Source: Bondarzewia mesenterica (Eukaryota; Basidiomycota; Agaricomycetes; Russulales; Bondarzewiaceae). From it: 59,798 bases of DNA. The stretch spans positions 1 to 59,798 of the forward strand of contig SGPL01000130.1 of the NCBI GenBank assembly GCA_004802705.1, written 5' to 3'. The number at the start of each line of letters is the position of its first letter. Position 1 is the stretch's first letter. Below the pieces are notes generated by a model. It made no database searches. It saw only the letters and a list, made by a program, of their open reading frames with translations, and was not told where the DNA came from. The position numbers and the translations under genes were made by a program. Of the stretch, positions 34,606 through 46,355 are shown one piece after another.

Positions 34606-37600
34606 ATGGTCAACTTTCCGATTCCATCTTGTATACCCACCCCTCAGGGTCAGAACTGCCTTAACTTCAGGCCACCCCCGCTCGATGGCAGTTATACTGT
34701 GCCCGAATTCTTCGATTATTGTGCAGAACACAATCCCGAACACCCACTCTTTGTCTTTGCTGATGGCGAGAACACGACAAGAACCGTTCGATACCCGGAG
34801 GCCTGGAGGATGATCAAGCACACCGCAAAAATCGTGCAGGGGAATTACAAGCGCCTGGAGGACAGGTACGTCGTCCAGGAGAGCGTGCGGCCGGCCGAGC
34901 AAGGCCCCACTATAGCGATCCTAGCATCCGCCGGTACGTGCACATCTTGCTCCCTCACCTTCGCTCATGCTCATGCTCCTCCACAGACACCATCAGCTAT
35001 TTCTCCATGATAGTTGGAACCATGCGCCTTGGTTTCGTCCCTTTCCCTATTTCTATTCGCAACTCGCCCGTCGGCGTCGCCCACCTCATTAGCAAGACCC
35101 ACGTTATCCAACTCTACGTGAGCCCTGACGCTGCCATGCAGCGACTCTGCAAAGAGGTCGTCGCCCTTCTCGAGAAAGACAGCGTGCACGTTGAGGTGCT
35201 ACCCGCGGTCCAGTTTGCGGACATTTCGGACGAAGGCGCGCTCTCGACGGAGGAGCCCGAGGTCGAGTTTGGCAAATTGGATCTGGATAAGGTGGTGTGC
35301 CTCCTACATTCGTCAGGTTAGTGCGTATCCGATTCGACATTCTTTTGAACGAGGGAGACCAAGCACATGCCTCGATCCCATACTCGAGATCCGCCGCTGA
35401 GATATCTGGATTTGGGACATATCACAGGATCATGTCTTGTTCGCCGACTCTTGTCACAAATTATTTTCCTCTGACCTCATATGTTGGTCTGAACTTAAAT
35501 TTTAAATAACACCCCTCAGGTTCCAGCTCGTTTCCCAAACCTATCTATTTTAGTAATCGTGCCTTTTTGCAATGGACTATGCTTCCCTGTGCGTCTCATT
35601 TTCTTACATGCAATTAGCTGTGCCCTTCACATGCTTACTGATTTCCCCTGGTTAGCTTTCGGCCAAGTCGACCTCTGCAGCACGATCATCGCCGTCCATG
35701 CCGCCCCGCTTTTCCGTACGCAATGTCCTCCTTTTTTATGACACCTACCTAAATCAACACCTCAGATGCGATGGGCATGGTCAACATCTTATGGACTGTA
35801 GGCATTCCCGACTTTTTTTTTTGCAAAATCAATGTTGAATGGACGGATTCTGATCTGTAGGTCGGATCCGGTTTGATCATGGGCGTGTTCAAGCCATCCT
35901 CACCCCCCGTCATTCCCACTCCTGAAAGATACCTGGATGACATCATAGCCACTAAAAGCGAATTACTGTTCTGCGTGCCGTCCTTCGTCGAGGTACATCT
36001 CAATAATGCATGCTCACAGGAACGAGTCCGACAACTTGTTGTTCATCATAGGCGTGGGTCCGTGACCCGAAGAATATCCCCGCGATGAAATCGCTACGCG
36101 CTATCGNAAGTTATGCCTTTCTACACGAGATTTGAGAANCCTGAGTTTGTGCGATGCGTNTGCTAGGTNTACTCCAGTGCACCCATGAACAAGGCCATCG
36201 GGGACCAAGTCGCACGGATGGGTATCGCGCTGTTCCCCTTCTACGGCTCGTGAGTTTCACGTCTCCCGTCGTATTTNACCATAACGCTCAAATTGTCATG
36301 TGCCGGGCTTTCAGTACCGAAACTGGGTGCTGTAGTATGTTCATCCCGTCGGAGTTGCCGAGCGTCGATGACTGGGAATATTTCAAGATCTCNNCGCATC
36401 TCGAATTNGAGATGTTGCCCCAGGACGGAATGGANAGTATTTTCGAGNTGACCGTCGTCGTAAGCACAGACTNTTTTTGTCGTGCTGTGACGAAGATCCC
36501 CATTGATTCGTTGACACGAACAGCACACCCCGTCCTTTAAACCAAATGTGATAAATGGGGCAGCAAAAGATGGGCGCGNTGTCTACCGAACGAACGACCT
36601 CCTCCAGCGCCACCCGCATGACCCGGAAAGGTGGAGGGTGTATGGACGCGCGGATGACCAGCTGATGCTTTCGACTGGAGAGAAGGCGAGCACTCGTCTT
36701 ACAGANGGGAGTTGCTGCGCCGCATGACTAATGGTGGCTCCTCTTTTTTTCCTAATCATAGACCAACCCTGGTCCTTTAGGTACGCCAGGGACCGGCNCA
36801 AGGCGGTCTCACTGTATTCAATCTACTGTATTGATGGTCTGCATCTGTCTGCAGAGGCTATTTTGGTGCATGACACGCACATCGCCGCCGCGATCATGTT
36901 CGGGCACGGGCGANTACAAAATGGCGTGCTGATCGAGCCCAAGAAGAAGTTCATGTTCGATCCTAGTAATGAGAGTAAGCTGACGGACTTTCGGAACAAG
37001 ATTTGGTGAGCGACTTGTTCCATCTCGTATGGCAGCCATGATTNCATGCCTGACGCCTCTATAGGCCGACTGTGGAGCGACTGAATCAGTTTGCGCCGGC
37101 GCATTCGAGATTGTTCAAAGAGGTGAGTCTCCCAGGCAAAAGTAATACAGTCCTATACGATATATATGGTGGTCTGCCGGTCAGATGATCATCGTTGCAA
37201 ACNCGTCGAGGCCATTCGAATACACTCCGAAAGGCNCACCTCGCCGCCACGTCGTCATAAAGGCCTATGAGCCGGAGATAGAGGCCGTATATAATGCGGT
37301 CAAGGACTCNTCGCAGCNGGATCTACCACCTCCCGNGANCTGGACGGAGGAAANGGCTCTCGAATTTTTGCGCGCCGCAGTGGCGAAGGTGATGAAGAGG
37401 AANTTNGGCGATGNGGATGATTTGTTNCAGGAGGGATGCGACAGGTTCGTGGTATNACTGNANGANTATTAAGGANTNGTTTCNGAGGNCTCANCNCATT
37501 GCNTTCAGNCTTCAGGCAACTTGGATCCGCAACACCATCATGCATGCATTGCGCANNTCNACGAGTATATCTCTCCACGGTCTGCCCGCGAATTTTGTGT

Positions 37601-39161
37601 ANGACAATCCAACTATTGCNACCCTCGCTGCTTTCGTTGCCANGCTCCTACAGCGTAGCGCTGGAGGGCAGCAACATGACGATTTGAAAGCTGGTGCGGA
37701 CCAGTTCAAGATTGAGAAGCTGGANGCGATGGTGGCGAAGTACACCACTGCATTNCCCTCGCACGTCGCGCAGCCAGGCGCGTTGGAGCCTGCGAGTGTC
37801 GACGAAATCGTTTTAATCACAGGTACGACCGGGAGGTTTGGGTCACATCTCCTCGCGCAGCTGGTCGGGAGGCCGTCGGTGAGAAAGGTGTACGCTTTGA
37901 ATAGGAAGTATAATGCAGATATAAATGCGCGACAAAAAGATGCATTTAAAGCGTGGGGCTTGAAAGAGCGCTTGGTGGACTCTGAGAAGATTGTACTGCT
38001 CATGGTTGACCTGTCGAAACCGAATCTAGGGCTGGAAGATGAGTTGTATAAGGAGGTGTCTTGTCTTTTTTTCCCTCTTCGTGTGACACGCGTTTAACCC
38101 TGCCGTCCATCTACTCTCCATCGGCAGATTCAAGCCTCTATTACCAGCATCATTCACAACGGTAAGAGTCCTTCCAAAATACTGAGTCAATCAGACCTCC
38201 TGAGAATTGTGTGTTTGTAGCATGGCGGGTTGATTTCAATCTATCTTTATTCTCCTTCGAGCCCTTGATCATGGGTGTTCGAAACCTCGTCGATTTAGTC
38301 TTGGGCTCTCCGCGACCATCCCCCCCCGACCATCCTTTTCACGAGTTCCATCTCTGTTCTCATCAGTAAGCCGTCGATCATCCTTCCTGCACCTGTCTTG
38401 TCTCACAAGCACTTCTCTTGTTCTTCCATTATATCAGAACAACATTCTCCCGTCCCCGAGCTTCCGATCGCTGAGGCAAAGCAGGCTGTGGGCTTTGGAT
38501 ATCGCGAGAGCAAGTGGGTCTCCGAGAGCGTGTTGTTGCACGCAATGCAGGAGACGGGTATCAGAACGAATGTGGTGAGGGTGGGCCAGTTGGCGGGGGA
38601 TAGTGTCGTCGGGGGGTGGAATGAGAAGGAATGGGTTCCGGTGCTCTTGCGCGGTTCGCAAGTGCTCAAAGCAGTGCCAAAGAGAGACGAGGTGAGCGTT
38701 CTTAGTGCACAAGTGCTTTCTTTTCGATCTGCTGATCGAGCATCTCTCAGGCAATCTCATGGATCCCCGTCGACGTTGCCGCATCTGCACTGCTAGAGAT
38801 GCTAGGCTCTTCCGAACCCGTCCTCCACCTTGTCCATCCAAATCCCGCCGAATGGGGCGTCATCAGCGACACTGCTTCTGAGCTACTTGGTGTCCCGGTC
38901 ATCCCGTATGCAGACTGGGTATCGAAGCTGCAAGAGGCTCATAGCACGACTGCGGGTGACCACAGCGCGCCCAAGACGAACCCGGCACTGAATCTAGTTG
39001 ACTTTTTCGCGAAAGAGCTGGCGGACGAGAATTCGGTGGTGTTGAGTACCGAACGCGCCGCGAGGGTATCCGAGAGCGTAAGGGGAGCGAAGAGACTTGG
39101 GAGGGAGGATGTGGTGAAGTGGATTGCGTATTGGAGGGGCATTGGGTTTTTGACCGCATAG
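34606..39161 (+). CDS. NRPS-like A-T-R carboxylic acid reductase
   Basis: Single-module enzyme that adenylates a carboxylic acid, loads it on a carrier domain and releases it reductively as an aldehyde (same logic as Lys2-type reductases). Adenylation domain: LLHSSGSSSFPKPIYFSNRA (A3-like, split by an intron), then LFPFYGSTETGCCS (A5) and WRVYGRADDQLMLSTGEK (A7/A8 region). The carrier domain has DDLxQEGCD-x-LQATWIRN; the phosphopantetheine Ser codon is split as AG|N by an intron with an ambiguous base at 37509. The reductase domain has EIVLITGTTGRFGSHLL (NADPH-binding TGxTGxxG), SIIHNAWRVDFNLSLF and VGFGYRESKWVSES (catalytic Tyr/Lys), ending KWIAYWRGIGFLTA. About a dozen introns and many ambiguous bases at 36106-37755, so no frameshift can be called. 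Probably the left member of a biosynthetic cluster. Substrate unknown. Confidence 0.88.
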
Positions 39162-40257
39162 TCTCGGGAATTTAGTTTATCGGATCTGAGTGTCGTAAAA
39201 CATACCATTGCCAACCTTTGATCTTTAGAATTTTTCTCAGTGGAATGCATTGATTTAACGTATTGAGGCGTTAGTTTATACTAGTCTAATCAACCGCACC
39301 CGTTTCCTATCTGGCGATGGCTCGCTTGCTGCTCAGACAACTCGAGTCGGCGGCTTGCCTAATTTTTCTCTGAATGCTTTCGGGATGGGTGCGGCGCGCA
39401 CGATTGCAAGACCGAGTGCGGAACTCGTTTAGGGATCGTGGCAGATTTGTCAAGAATGGTCCCCGGTCCTCCCCAAGTCCTCCCCTCAGCCCACACGAGT
39501 CGCTGGCAGCTAACGCATGTAGAATTCATGCCCATCACTGTGACTTACCGTGCAATCACAGGTCACTGCCTGAGGTACTGAGTCATGTCGACCTAAGTTA
39601 ACATCCACGGACTCTTTGGAAAAGTATTCAGTTTATCCGGTCCCTGTTCATAATTTTCTTCAAGCTAAGATTCTGACAGTGAAGAGTTGCAGTGCTGATA
39701 TACGTGTCAGAGCCTAGACTGAGAACAAGTTCGGCCGCTTTTCTGGGAGCATGAACGACATCACAGTCATGATGCAGCACCTCCAGTTAGCTAGACGTGA
39801 GATCTGCCACTCGAGCGGGCTTTTCTCAACATATCACATTTGACATGCAAAAATTCAACGTTGTATCGCTATTGTCAACTCAAGCTCAGTATCACCGCCC
39901 GTAGTGTCAGACTTGGAGCTCCAAACAAACAATGTTCGGTACCCCTGCCTAGGGACTGGTTCGTACCACAGGTTTAGCCCGTTCCCTATGCAATGAACTT
40001 CAAATATAAACCCTGCACTCTCCAACACCCTAAGCGCTCAGAGAAAACGCTTGCTTCTCTTGTTCAAAAGAGGTGACCAATTCTGGTCAGTCAATACATG
40101 GTTGTGGAGTATCCAATCTGGGGGTTGATTCTTCTAGTCATGAGACGTCTATCCCAGACAAATGGGTCAGACATGTGCATGGAAGCACTCTTGGGCACGA
40201 TTCTGCCAGTGCGCAATCAGGAGATGCCCATATGCGCTGGGTAAGGGGCGCTAGCTT
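39162..40257. other. Intergenic, no gene recognised
   Basis: A promoter-like stretch (caaatataaaccc near 40007) is followed by no convincing reading frame. Short frames only. Confidence 0.4.
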
Positions 40258-40530
40258 CTGATGTGGTTGCGGGATAATGGGCGATGGGGTTTATTGAGAG
40301 CGTCTTCCTCTGGGCGGAGCGTCTGGTTCGATACATCAAACTGGAGTAAACGCAACCACAAATCGATGTGCGGCAAATGCCCGGCGACGCTGCTGGCCAC
40401 GGCCGCAACGGGGTCTCGGGCGACGGCGGACGTAATTTGCAGTGCGAGCTTGAAGTGAGGAAGACTCTGAGCAAAATCTCTTGTCTTTGCTTCGAGGAGT
40501 CTGGCAGAANACCTAAGTGAAGGGCTGACA
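40258..40530 (-). pseudogene. Fragment of a UbiA-superfamily gene
   Basis: On the complement an open frame reads HFKLALQITSAVARDPVAAV, then HLPHIDLWLRLLQFDVSNQT, LRPEEDALNKPHRPLSRNH and a stop after IRS. It matches the segment of the intact UbiA gene that covers LLQFDVSNQTLRPEEDVINK. Only the first Asp-rich motif region is present; the membrane helices before and after and the second motif are missing. The nucleotide match extends over about 200 bp and is clearly diverged. A partial duplication or the remains of a second paralogue, in the same orientation as the intact gene about 5.5 kb to the right. Confidence 0.8.
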
Positions 40531-41075
40531 AGTATCTTGAAGGCTCCTGCTCCTGGTCATGCCGATGCCGTCAACTTATGTAGGAAGGGGACGAGAGATC
40601 GCAAGTCGACATCACCGCTCAATTTCCAGAACCAATGGTAGTACTTGGGTGGTACATACCTCGAGAACGGTCTGACAAAACAATTTCTGTCTACCGCTTT
40701 CGCCTGGACAGATCATACACACGACATGTGACGGAACCCTGAACGATCTGGGATAAAACCCGGCTACATTTCAAAAACGTCGGTGGGACTGCTGCGCAAT
40801 ATCAGTCATGCGTTGAACAGACGACAGTCTGGCTTATCTTGCGTCCCAACCCGAAACGTCGTAATTTATTGAAAGCAATCGCTTTCTTGGTAGCGAACTC
40901 GAGTGGATCAGATGTTACGGCATGCGCAGTGAGCAACAGTGGCAGCATCGCGAAAAAACAGAAGATCAGAGTGAAATTACGTAACTGATTTGTTCGGTAG
41001 GTCGTCAGGGTCCTGCTATTTGCATCGCTCAAATCGCCGCCGAGGACGTGCAACCCCAGTCCTTGGTTGGCTAGC

Positions 41076-41332
41076 CTTCCACTTCTGCGCATGATGGAAG
41101 TATGTTTGCTTCGATACTTTGTGATGACGGCTGCAAATAGCTCAGCCTTGGGCGGCCTAGGCTCGTACCTAATACCCAGAAGCAACTCGAGAGACGAACG
41201 GACTTATGCATCGCTCGCTATTCGTTGCATCCTGACGGGCTATTCAGTGGGATGTTCGAGCCTCCCACTTCTGTGCAAGATGGAAGTATGTTTGTGATGA
41301 CGCCCGCAACTAGCTCAGCCTTGGGCGCCTTT
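41076..41332. repeat. Two direct repeats upstream of the GMC gene
   Basis: Copy 1 (41076-41158) and copy 2 (41261-41332) share cttctg-gca-gatggaagtatgtttg, tgatgacg-c-gcaa-tagctcagccttgggcg. Copy 1 carries an extra 11-12 bp (around cttcgatactt). The second copy ends 79 bp before the GMC start codon. Confidence 0.75.
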
Positions 41333-41411
41333 GGTCACAGTTGATGCATATATGTTTCATGCACTTTCGTCCTGTCCCGTCCACCGCCCTTCCAGTATTG
41401 CAGTCTGCAAC

Positions 41412-44250
41412 ATGTCTTTCACATCCAGCGTCGAAGCCGAGTACGATATCATCATCGCTGGAGGCGCGTTTCTTCACTCTGTTCGAGCTTTTCCATCTGA
41501 CTCTGACGCCCGTGTGCGTTCTCCCTTAAGGTGGCACGGCTGGCTGCGTGATCGCTGGCCGCCTCGCCGNTGCCTCGCCGGACCTCAGGATTCTCGTCCT
41601 TGAAGCAGGTCCTCTTACCAAGGACGTGCTCGCTCACATACAGCCAGTCCGTTACCTCTCCCATTTTGTACCCACCTCCACGACCGTGCGGTTCCATGTT
41701 GGTAACAAGTCGGAGGCGCTCGCGGGCAGACAGCTCGTCGTGATATCTGGTCAATGCCTTGGTGGAGGCTCCAGTGTCAACTGTACGTTNTNTCCCCTAT
41801 GCAGCTGTGTCCTTACCATTTCGAAANGTTCATCCAGTCGGGATGTACACCCGCGGAAGCGCATCAGACTACGATGCCTGGGAGCAAATTTACCGGAATC
41901 CTGGATGGGGTTTCAAAGATCTCATTTCTCTCTTCAAGAAGGTTGTCTCAACTACACCCTCTCCGACCCGGATTCCTCNATCTGACGTGGGTTTGGTAGA
42001 CTGAGACATATCAAGTCAAACCAGATGCTNCTAACCATGGATATTCCGGGTGAACATCCCTTCTCTCATTTCTGACGTTGCCGACATTTTGACTCTACTG
42101 CAGACCGCTCAAGGTTTCTTATGGCGGCATTTACACCAATGTCGGAAAGCAATTTCTTGAGGTCGTGGGTCATATGGACAAGGAGCGCACCGTCNGCGAT
42201 AGTCTTGACGCAACCGATTTCAACTCAGTGAATGTCTACAATGTGAGCATGCCTCTGTGTTGCCGCCAAATTGCCTGCTGAAGGTTTTGCTTGTTGCATC
42301 CGACAGCGATGGGCAAAGTAAGTGGCCGATAGTTGCTCAATCGAGACTGAGAATCGGAGGATTTCANTTGAAGGTGGATCGACGAGAAGACGGGAAAACG
42401 CTCAGACGTTCCGCATCATTTCATCTACAATCGNGAGGGCAACAGCAACCTCCNCGTNGTTACAGGCGTTTACGTCAAGCGCGTCATCTTCCAGTTGCGT
42501 ACCTCTTTGTTTCGGTGATAACAGTCTCTTAACTTGACCATCNCATTCGTCCCATAAATCAGGGNCGATCGCGCCACTGGGGTCGAATNTCAATGGAACA
42601 CTCGTATCGTTCCCTCTGCCGATGCAGATGTGCACACCGTGAGCGCCAAGCGGATGGTAGTAGTGTCGGCTGGGGCATTTGGCTCTCCGGCAATNCTCGA
42701 GCGATCGGGCGTCGGAGCCCCGTCCGTTCTGACTAAGTTTNGAATNCCGCGAGTGGTNGACTTGGAGGGGGTCGGNGANTCCTACCAGGGTACGGAANGG
42801 TTTAGCTTTTCCTAGTCTGCAAGGACATGACNTGGACGAATTCATAGACCACAACATCGTGTTCACACCGTACGTCGCGGCTTCCGACGCGGATACGCTG
42901 GATGCTGTCATGAGGAATGAGACAGACGCGACCTCATGTATGTATTCGTAGTCCCGTTTATNCGTTTGATNTACTTGATGTGTCGCTCGTGTTGATCCTG
43001 ATCTCNATCTTGAACCATGTAGCGGCTTCGGACCAGTGGTTCAAGGATGGTAAGGGCATGATGGCCACCAAGTATGCCTCGTCACTGTGATGCGCACAAA
43101 TCGATTGATGACCATGGCTTCGCAGCGGCGTTGATGCTGGTATGAGGATGCGTCCATCAGCCGANGAGCTTCGTGAATGGGGTCCGGAATTCAAAAGACG
43201 GTGGGACNCCGAGTTCGTTGACNAGCCTGACAAACCGGCCATCTGGATTGGTCTGGGGTCGCTGTGCGTACCGTGTAGCCNTGCCTCTCAAGACATGGAT
43301 CGCTCACACGTTNCTCGGCCCATNNTACAGGCTGCTTGGCGATCCTACGCTGGTGGAGCCGCGAAAGTACTACAGTGTCGCNTATTTCAACCTGTACCCG
43401 GCCGCGCGCGGACACGCCCATATCACTTCTGCAGAAGACGTTGCCGCGCCTTTGGATTTCAAGGACGGGTTTCTCGAAGAGTGTGTTTTCTTTTATGCTC
43501 GCCAATNATGGACCACTCATTTCCACACGCGCATCGTCGCTCNTGTCTCTGACTTTTCCCGCCGCTCAGTATGGCCGACGTCAAGCCCCTNATCTGGGGG
43601 TACAAGTTCACGCGCGAGATNGCGCGTCGCATGCCCGTCTTCCGCGGTGAATGCGCGCCGCTGCATCCCAAGTTCNNGAAGGGCAGCAAAGCTGCGCTTA
43701 TCGAAGATGGCATGCCTCTTCCTTTGGACGCGCCGAAGGTCGTCTACAGCAGCGAAGACGACAAGGCGGTCGAAAAGTATATCCGAGGCATCGGTNAGTT
43801 GAAGCAGAGTTGTGTATCATTCCACNCTCTGATGGAATGAATTTCGGCGGCAGTTGCGACATGCTGGCATTCGGTTCGTCTGTCACCTTGCTTTGCAGGA
43901 TCTGGGATCTGACGTGNACCTCGCAGCTTGGCACATGTGCCATGAAANCTCGTGGGGAAGGCGGCGTTGTTGATCCCAAGTTGAGCGTCTACGGTACCAA
44001 AGGATTGAAGGTCGCCGGTGAGTTGCCTTCGGCACACCTCANNCTTTTTCAGACGCCCACAATTTCTCTTAGACATGTCTATCTGCCCGGGAAATGTCGG
44101 CAGTGTAAGAGCTTCGCTAATATTCCTGTGGAAATTCTNCCACTNATCAATTCTGTTCCTTACCTCNAGAACACTTACTCGACCGCACTCGTCATTGGCG
44201 AGAAGGCGGCGGTCATCATCGGCGAAGAGCTTGGGATCAAGAATATCTGA
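41412..44250 (+). CDS. GMC oxidoreductase, alcohol-oxidase (methanol-oxidase-like) type
   Basis: FAD-dependent oxidase that oxidises an alcohol to an aldehyde with release of H2O2. Landmarks: EAEYDIIIAGG joined to GTAGCVIAGRLA (FAD-binding GxGxxG; the joint needs a GC donor at about 41466), LRILVLEAGP, GQCLGGGSSVN, SASDYDAWEQIYRNPGWGF, SYGGIYTNVGKQFLEVVGHM, MVVVSAGAFGSP then LERSGVG (GMC signature 2), and at the C-terminus GEGGVVDPKLSVYGTKGLKV, YSTALVIGEKAAVIIGEELG. These match the roughly 650-residue basidiomycete alcohol oxidase group. The usual TWHSLGTCAM reads T-x-T-S-Q-L-G-T-C-A-M next to an ambiguous base, so the catalytic His is not visible. Many ambiguous bases prevent proof that the gene is intact. 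Its position suggests a tailoring role in the cluster. Confidence 0.82.
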
Positions 44251-45305
44251 ATGCAATGTTTCCTGTTTCACTTTCTTGTTTGCAGTTGCAGAAGTGATTC
44301 TCAAGGGCTGTATGCGTGACAGTTAGCCGTATAGTAANGCGNAGTTCTATCCTGTATGTACCATATGACTGAATCTAAAACTTGAAGAGGGACGATCACC
44401 TGGAACGTGGCAACGGATCCAAACAACCCCTGTGCACCGGCGCTTTGGCAGCGTCAATCGAGCCAGTGCTGTTCCTCACATAAGTTCAGGAAATTACCAT
44501 ACCTTAACGAGATTTCTGATGACTCTGATTCAAGCACGCTGTCTGGTGTAGCACAGCGCAACCAGTATCATGTCGCCATCATCTGCACGGATGCAGTGGT
44601 CGCACCAGATGTTGTTCATGTTTGTGTGCATATCTTCAAACAGTTTCGGACCGTGCATCATTCAGGTAATCCAGTGAGATTCTTCGATCAGTTCCAAACT
44701 TCCTTTGATTCAATCCTCACCATACAATACCGTCGTCGCATTTCTGTTGTTCCATCTGTGTCACTGGCGACGTCAACTACGGTATGTGTTTCAGTATCGC
44801 CGCAATGCCCTATCTGATGGGAACCACCCCCTAAATGCCATCCTAATAGTAGCGCTTATACTCATCATTCCCTGGGGGGAAATATTCAAGTGTCACCATT
44901 CGCACTTTCGACGCAACAACCGCACATGAACGTCACCCCATTCCTTGAGATATTCTCCGCATGGACATCGGTACACGCGGGGACTCAGGCACACCTGTAA
45001 GAACCTGCCTCCCCCACCCATCACGCTCCGTAGAGCATATAATTATGTTACAACAGTAAGCACGGAAGCAGTGGTTGAAGCTGCGCACGCTCGAACGCAT
45101 TTTGCGAACCTGCTTGCACGTAGGCACCTGGAAAACCTTATCTGTACGTCCGAGTTCCAATCTCATGTCACTTTTATGACGGGCCAATCCTCGGCGACAT
45201 GTTGTGAAGACACCGCCACAAGTGTTCCGTACATTCGTGTAGCAAAATACTGAAAAGTGTGACTTGAGAAAGATTTGGACCTGAGCTGTCAAACGATCCC
45301 AACGA
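44251..45305. other. Convergent 3' intergenic region
   Basis: Between the GMC and UbiA gene ends. A frame near 44705-44929 is hydrophobic and basic, but has no identifiable domain or good start. No gene called. Confidence 0.35.
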
Positions 45306-46355
45306 TCACTCGTCCCGTGAATACAGCCTATAATATCCTGGCAAAGCGTGTGCGATAGAAAGCCAGACCTTGATATCGGGAGTCAGATAATCTCCGTCTT
45401 GGAAAGGCGCTGAGAACGCTCACATTATACCAATAGAATGAGATTTGATCGGATGCTACGGTTCTGAGTGTGAGAAAGCGGAGGCCCACGAACGCTGCCA
45501 AAGACATGAATGCCACGCTCGTGAACGCATCGAGCTTCCATATGGCCGAAAGGCCGATCGACCACAAAAGTAGAGGGACGACAACCGTGTATCGTGCAAC
45601 GGACGGGAAGATGATTGGAATTGTTTGGCGCCCAACTGCGCGATCACCGTGCTCGTCCTTGAAGTCTTGGGAGTGAATCGTCGTGGCGAAGATGCCAGCG
45701 CTGATGCAGACGGACAATACAGCGACGCGGTCCAACCTATGGTAATCGGAGCCTACAAATGCCAGTCAGCGTATGCATGCTTCGGGAAACGCTCGACCAA
45801 TATACCCGCAACCAGCGTGGCTCCCGCTTCAAATGAAGCGAAGCCCGCGGCGTTGACCAAATTTCGTATCATCCAATGGCCAGAGTGGAAGGAGAGCTCG
45901 TCATATACGATGGTACAGGCAACGAGCGCAATGCTGGCATAGACTGTCTCCGCGCTGTAGAATGCAGATAAGGCCCAGCACGTAGGGATGAGAATCCATC
46001 GAAGGCGAATGGCGCTTTGAAGGGAGATGCGGTTGCGGGGCAACGGCCGATCGGCTTTATTGATGACGTCCTCCTCTGGTCTGAGAGTTTGGTTCGATAC
46101 ATCGAATTGCAGCAAGTGCAACCAGATCCATAAAACGGTATGTGGCAGTCGCTCGGCGGCACTGATGGGTGCAGCTGCGATGGCAAAGAAGGTCTGTAAG
46201 CTCGAAAGAAAACCGTTCAGTGTTGCGTATATCAAACTGGTTACGATACACACCACGGGGACCACTGTCGTCTTTATGTCCGATTTCGTGAAGAGGAAGG
46301 CCGTGTATGCAGCATGAGCGACTTGACGAATGAGTTCTTGAGCAATGGTGGGCAT
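45306..46355 (-). CDS. UbiA-superfamily membrane prenyltransferase or terpene cyclase
   Basis: Integral membrane enzyme acting on a prenyl diphosphate. From the complement: VVPVVCIVTSLIYATLNGFL (helix 1), LPHTVLWIWLHLLQFDVSNQ followed by TLRPEEDVINKADRPLPRNR (first Asp-rich region, N-Q-x5-E-E-D-x2-N-K), further helices, then HSQDFKDEHGDRAVGRQTIP (second DxxD motif), SVARYTVVVPLLLWSIGLSA, and after a last intron VWLSIAHALPGYYRLYSRDE. Two introns; the first must use the acceptor just before GSDYHRLD to stay in frame, and the last runs from a GTGAGC donor to ATCAAG. About 300 residues with both motifs intact. In fungi the superfamily includes aromatic prenyltransferases and membrane terpene cyclases (fma-TC, EriG); which one this is cannot be told from the sequence alone. 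Confidence 0.9.

Noticed and set aside
44407..44929. Hydrophobic frames between the GMC and UbiA genes
   Set aside because: The longer frame has no ATG start and no known membrane family pattern was found.
45328..45420. Alternative C-terminus of the UbiA protein by reading through the last intron
   Set aside because: Splicing from GTGAGC to ATCAAG gives the family-like ending VWLSIAHALPGYYR, which is far better.
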